A DNA stretch of 14,306 bases, taken from assembly GCA_017628435.1 (NCBI GenBank), contig JAGBZE010000064.1, positions 1 to 14,306 on the forward strand, given 5' to 3'. The notes under the pieces are model-generated. The model saw nothing but the letters and a program-made list of their open reading frames with translations. It ran no database searches and was not told the DNA's origin. Positions 12,501 through 14,306 of the stretch are shown here, piece by piece. Every line of letters begins with the position of its first letter. Within the stretch, counting starts at the first letter, position 1. The stretch is from Akkermansia sp. GTDB lineage: Bacteria; Verrucomicrobiota; Verrucomicrobiia; Verrucomicrobiales; Akkermansiaceae. The position numbers and the translations under genes were made by a program.

Positions 12501-14090
12501 TTATTTAGCTATTTTAACTATCGGCGTGCGAAACAGGCAGCCCACGGCAAAGGTCACCAGAGTGCCTACCGTCACACGCCAGGGGAAGGCAATGCCCGGC
12601 AGCCAGCCCTGGCGGCCACCGATTTCCAGCAGAATCACCACAGCAAAGCCGCAAAGCATGGCCACGCAGTTGCCCAGGTCATTGCCACGGCTACGGGTAA
12701 GCATACCCAGCAGGAATACCCCCAGCAGGGAGCCGTAGGTGTAGCCGAAAATACCCAGCGCAATGGGAAGAATACGCACGGTCGGGTCCATCACGGTGAG
12801 CCAGGCGGTACCCGCACCCACCACAATAAGCAGCACAGCAAAGAACACGGTGAGCCAGCGCACGGCGCGCAGCTGTTCAGCCTGCTCTGCCTGCGGACGG
12901 AACACGTCCACATACCAGTCGCGGGTGGCGGTGGTGGCCAGCGCATTCAGCGCTGTGGAAAGCGAGCCCATGGCCGTGGCCAGCAGAGCAGCCACCAGCA
13001 GGCCGCGCACGCCCACCGGCAGGCAGTGAATGATGAACCAAGGGAAAATCTCAATCTGCTTCTCCGGCGGGGTAATGCCGTTCTGAGCAAAATACACAAA
13101 GAGCAGCATGCCGCAGGAGATGAATACCAGCACGATGGGCATATCCATGAGGCCGGAGAGAATCACCGCACGGGCACCCTTCTTGCTGTCCGGGGCGGCC
13201 AGCATGCGCTGCACCATATCCTGGTCGGTGCCGTGTGTGGCCATGGTGATAAACGTGGAGCCCAGCACCGCGCTCCACAGGGTGTACTCACTGCTCAGGA
13301 TATTCCTGATATCCGCCACAATCCCCTGCCCCGTAAGCCCGGAATCGAAGAAAGCCCAGGGTTTCAAATTCTTGATTTCGCAGGGATTATAATCTTTATT
13401 ACCCAGGTGGTAGCAGATGGCATCCCAGGCGGCGCCCCAGCTTCCATCGGCCTTGATGCTGAAGAGCAGCACGCCAATGGTGGTGACCAGGGAAACAGCC
13501 AGGATGGAGGCCTGCAGCACATCCGTCCACACCACGGCTTTAAGACCACCCAGGGTAGTGTACACTGCCGTGGCAATGGTAATGAAAGTGAGCGCCGCAA
13601 TATAGATGACCACAGTTTCCATCTGCCCGGCGCTCTCCTGGCCTGTCACCATCATGTAGGCAATCACCAGCAGAATACCGGCGAAGAACAGGCGCGTACC
13701 ACTGGCCAGCACGCGGCTGATAAGGAAAGTGATGCTGGCCCAGCGGCGGGTGGTGAGGCCGAAGCGCTTCTCCAGGTACTCGTAAATAGAAACCACATTG
13801 TACTGGTAGTAAGGTTTCAAAAACAGGCGCCCCACGATAATGCGGCCCAGAATGGTGCCGATGGCCAGCTGCGCGTAGGTGAAATTGCGCAGAGCAAAGC
13901 CCTCGCCGGGGGCTCCCAGGAAGGTAGCTGCGCTGATTTCTGCCGCCAGAATGGAGGCCAGAATCGCCCACCAGGGCAGATTGCGATTGCCAAGAGCATA
14001 GCTTTCCAGGCTTTCCTGCTTGCGCCCCACATAGAGGCCAATGCCGAAGATGGCGCAGAAATACGCCAGAACTACCAGTATATCAATCAT
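12501..14090 (-). CDS. Sodium:solute symporter (SSS family)
   Basis: A 529-aa inner-membrane transporter of the SSS family (LeuT fold, Na+-coupled uptake of sugars, sialic acid, amino acids or similar). About 13 hydrophobic segments are visible, the first at residues 2-20. Family landmarks are ALGNRNLPWW (32-41) after the first segment, the GGLKAVVWTD loop (181-190), HGTDQDMVQRML (286-297), and GSLSTALNALATTATRDWY (375-393), where Ser/Thr residues normally form the Na2 sodium site. The ATG at 14090 is chosen; a TTG at 14102 lies inside the upstream terminator U-tract. The substrate cannot be read from sequence. No Shine-Dalgarno is seen, and the start directly follows the pyrG terminator. No terminator is visible after its stop, so read-through into the 97-aa gene is possible. 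Confidence 0.92.
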   Translation of the reverse strand: MIDILVVLAYFCAIFGIGLYVGRKQESLESYALGNRNLPWWAILASILAAEISAATFLGAPGEGFALRNFTYAQLAIGTILGRIIVGRLFLKPYYQYNVVSIYEYLEKRFGLTTRRWASITFLISRVLASGTRLFFAGILLVIAYMMVTGQESAGQMETVVIYIAALTFITIATAVYTTLGGLKAVVWTDVLQASILAVSLVTTIGVLLFSIKADGSWGAAWDAICYHLGNKDYNPCEIKNLKPWAFFDSGLTGQGIVADIRNILSSEYTLWSAVLGSTFITMATHGTDQDMVQRMLAAPDSKKGARAVILSGLMDMPIVLVFISCGMLLFVYFAQNGITPPEKQIEIFPWFIIHCLPVGVRGLLVAALLATAMGSLSTALNALATTATRDWYVDVFRPQAEQAEQLRAVRWLTVFFAVLLIVVGAGTAWLTVMDPTVRILPIALGIFGYTYGSLLGVFLLGMLTRSRGNDLGNCVAMLCGFAVVILLEIGGRQGWLPGIAFPWRVTVGTLVTFAVGCLFRTPIVKIAK

Positions 14091-14094
14091 AGGA

Positions 14095-14135
14095 AAAAGC
14101 AAAAGCGGCGGCGGGCGAAACTGCGCCCACCGCCG
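14095..14135 (-). terminator. pyrG terminator abutting the symporter start
   Basis: On the - strand a 12-bp GC-rich stem (14135-14124 with 14117-14106, one U-G wobble) and a 6-nt loop are followed by CTTTTGCTTTTT (14106-14095). The symporter ATG (14090) begins 4 nt after the last T. On the + strand the wobble becomes a C-A mismatch and no T run follows, so it is oriented for pyrG. Confidence 0.82.
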
Positions 14136-14153
14136 GGTATAAATCGTTGTGCG

Positions 14154-14306
14154 TTATGCCTGCTGGGCTTCCAGCGCGGCAGCCACCAGACCGGAGAAGA
14201 GCGGGTGAGCGCTGTTCGGACGACTCTGGAACTCGGGGTGATACTGGCAGGCAATGAAGTAGGGATGACCGGGCAGCTCCACAACCTCTACCAGACCATG
14301 CTCATC
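14154..14306 (-). CDS. pyrG: CTP synthase, C-terminal end (5' part outside window)
   Basis: The last 50 residues of CTP synthase, which makes CTP from UTP using glutamine-derived ammonia. The visible peptide reads VELPGHPYFIACQYHPEFQS followed by RPNSAHPLFSGL, the highly conserved end of the class I glutamine amidotransferase domain. The YHPEF segment carries the His and Glu of the Cys-His-Glu glutaminase triad (E. coli His515 and Glu517). The frame is open to the window edge and stops at 14154, followed within 20 nt by a strong terminator. The N-terminal synthetase domain and the catalytic Cys are beyond the window. Confidence 0.95.
   Translation of the reverse strand, partial: DEHGLVEVVELPGHPYFIACQYHPEFQSRPNSAHPLFSGLVAAALEAQQA

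Overview
The window reads as a chromosomal segment of a Gram-negative, host-associated Verrucomicrobiota bacterium, most likely Akkermansia or a close relative. This is inferred from protein character: a SUF operon, a secreted GH20 hexosaminidase, paired outer-membrane porins, and a TPR-like family I associate with PVC bacteria. It was not established by a database search. GC content is fairly high, coding density is high, and I see no insertion sequence, phage gene, CRISPR array, tRNA or rRNA.

Left block, + strand (1-6620): the C-terminal part of sufB, then sufD (Fe-S cluster scaffold), then, 34 nt later and with no visible terminator, a signal-peptide-bearing GH20 beta-N-acetylhexosaminidase. 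Two tandem paralogous OprB-like barrel proteins follow. Each has its own promoter, and the 28-nt promoter block is conserved between them while the flanking intergenic DNA is not. A plausible reading is that GH20 releases amino sugars from host glycans and the porins admit small sugars.

Middle block (6648-9498): a 53-aa membrane or secreted micro-protein (-), a DEAD-box RNA helicase with a DbpA-type RNA-binding domain and an Arg/Gly-rich tail (-), a 123-aa membrane protein (+), and a 43-aa very basic protein (-). These are short transcription units, with hairpin terminators at the convergent junctions.

Right block (9657-14306): a ketopantoate-reductase-like gene (panE) overlaps by ATGA with a membrane-anchored TPR-like gene (+). 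Facing them on the - strand, in transcription order, are the 3' end of pyrG, a sodium:solute symporter, a 97-aa protein of unknown function, and an exported Lys/Glu-rich coiled-coil protein.

The most notable regulatory theme is initiation. None of the visible start codons is preceded by a convincing Shine-Dalgarno sequence, and three genes have a sigma70-like -10 element placed so that transcription would begin at, or within about two bases of, the ATG (leaderless or near-leaderless mRNA). The symporter start codon directly follows the U-tract of the pyrG terminator. I did not find a clearly novel multi-gene system. The better leads are the small proteins, the leaderless promoters and the pyrG-symporter junction.
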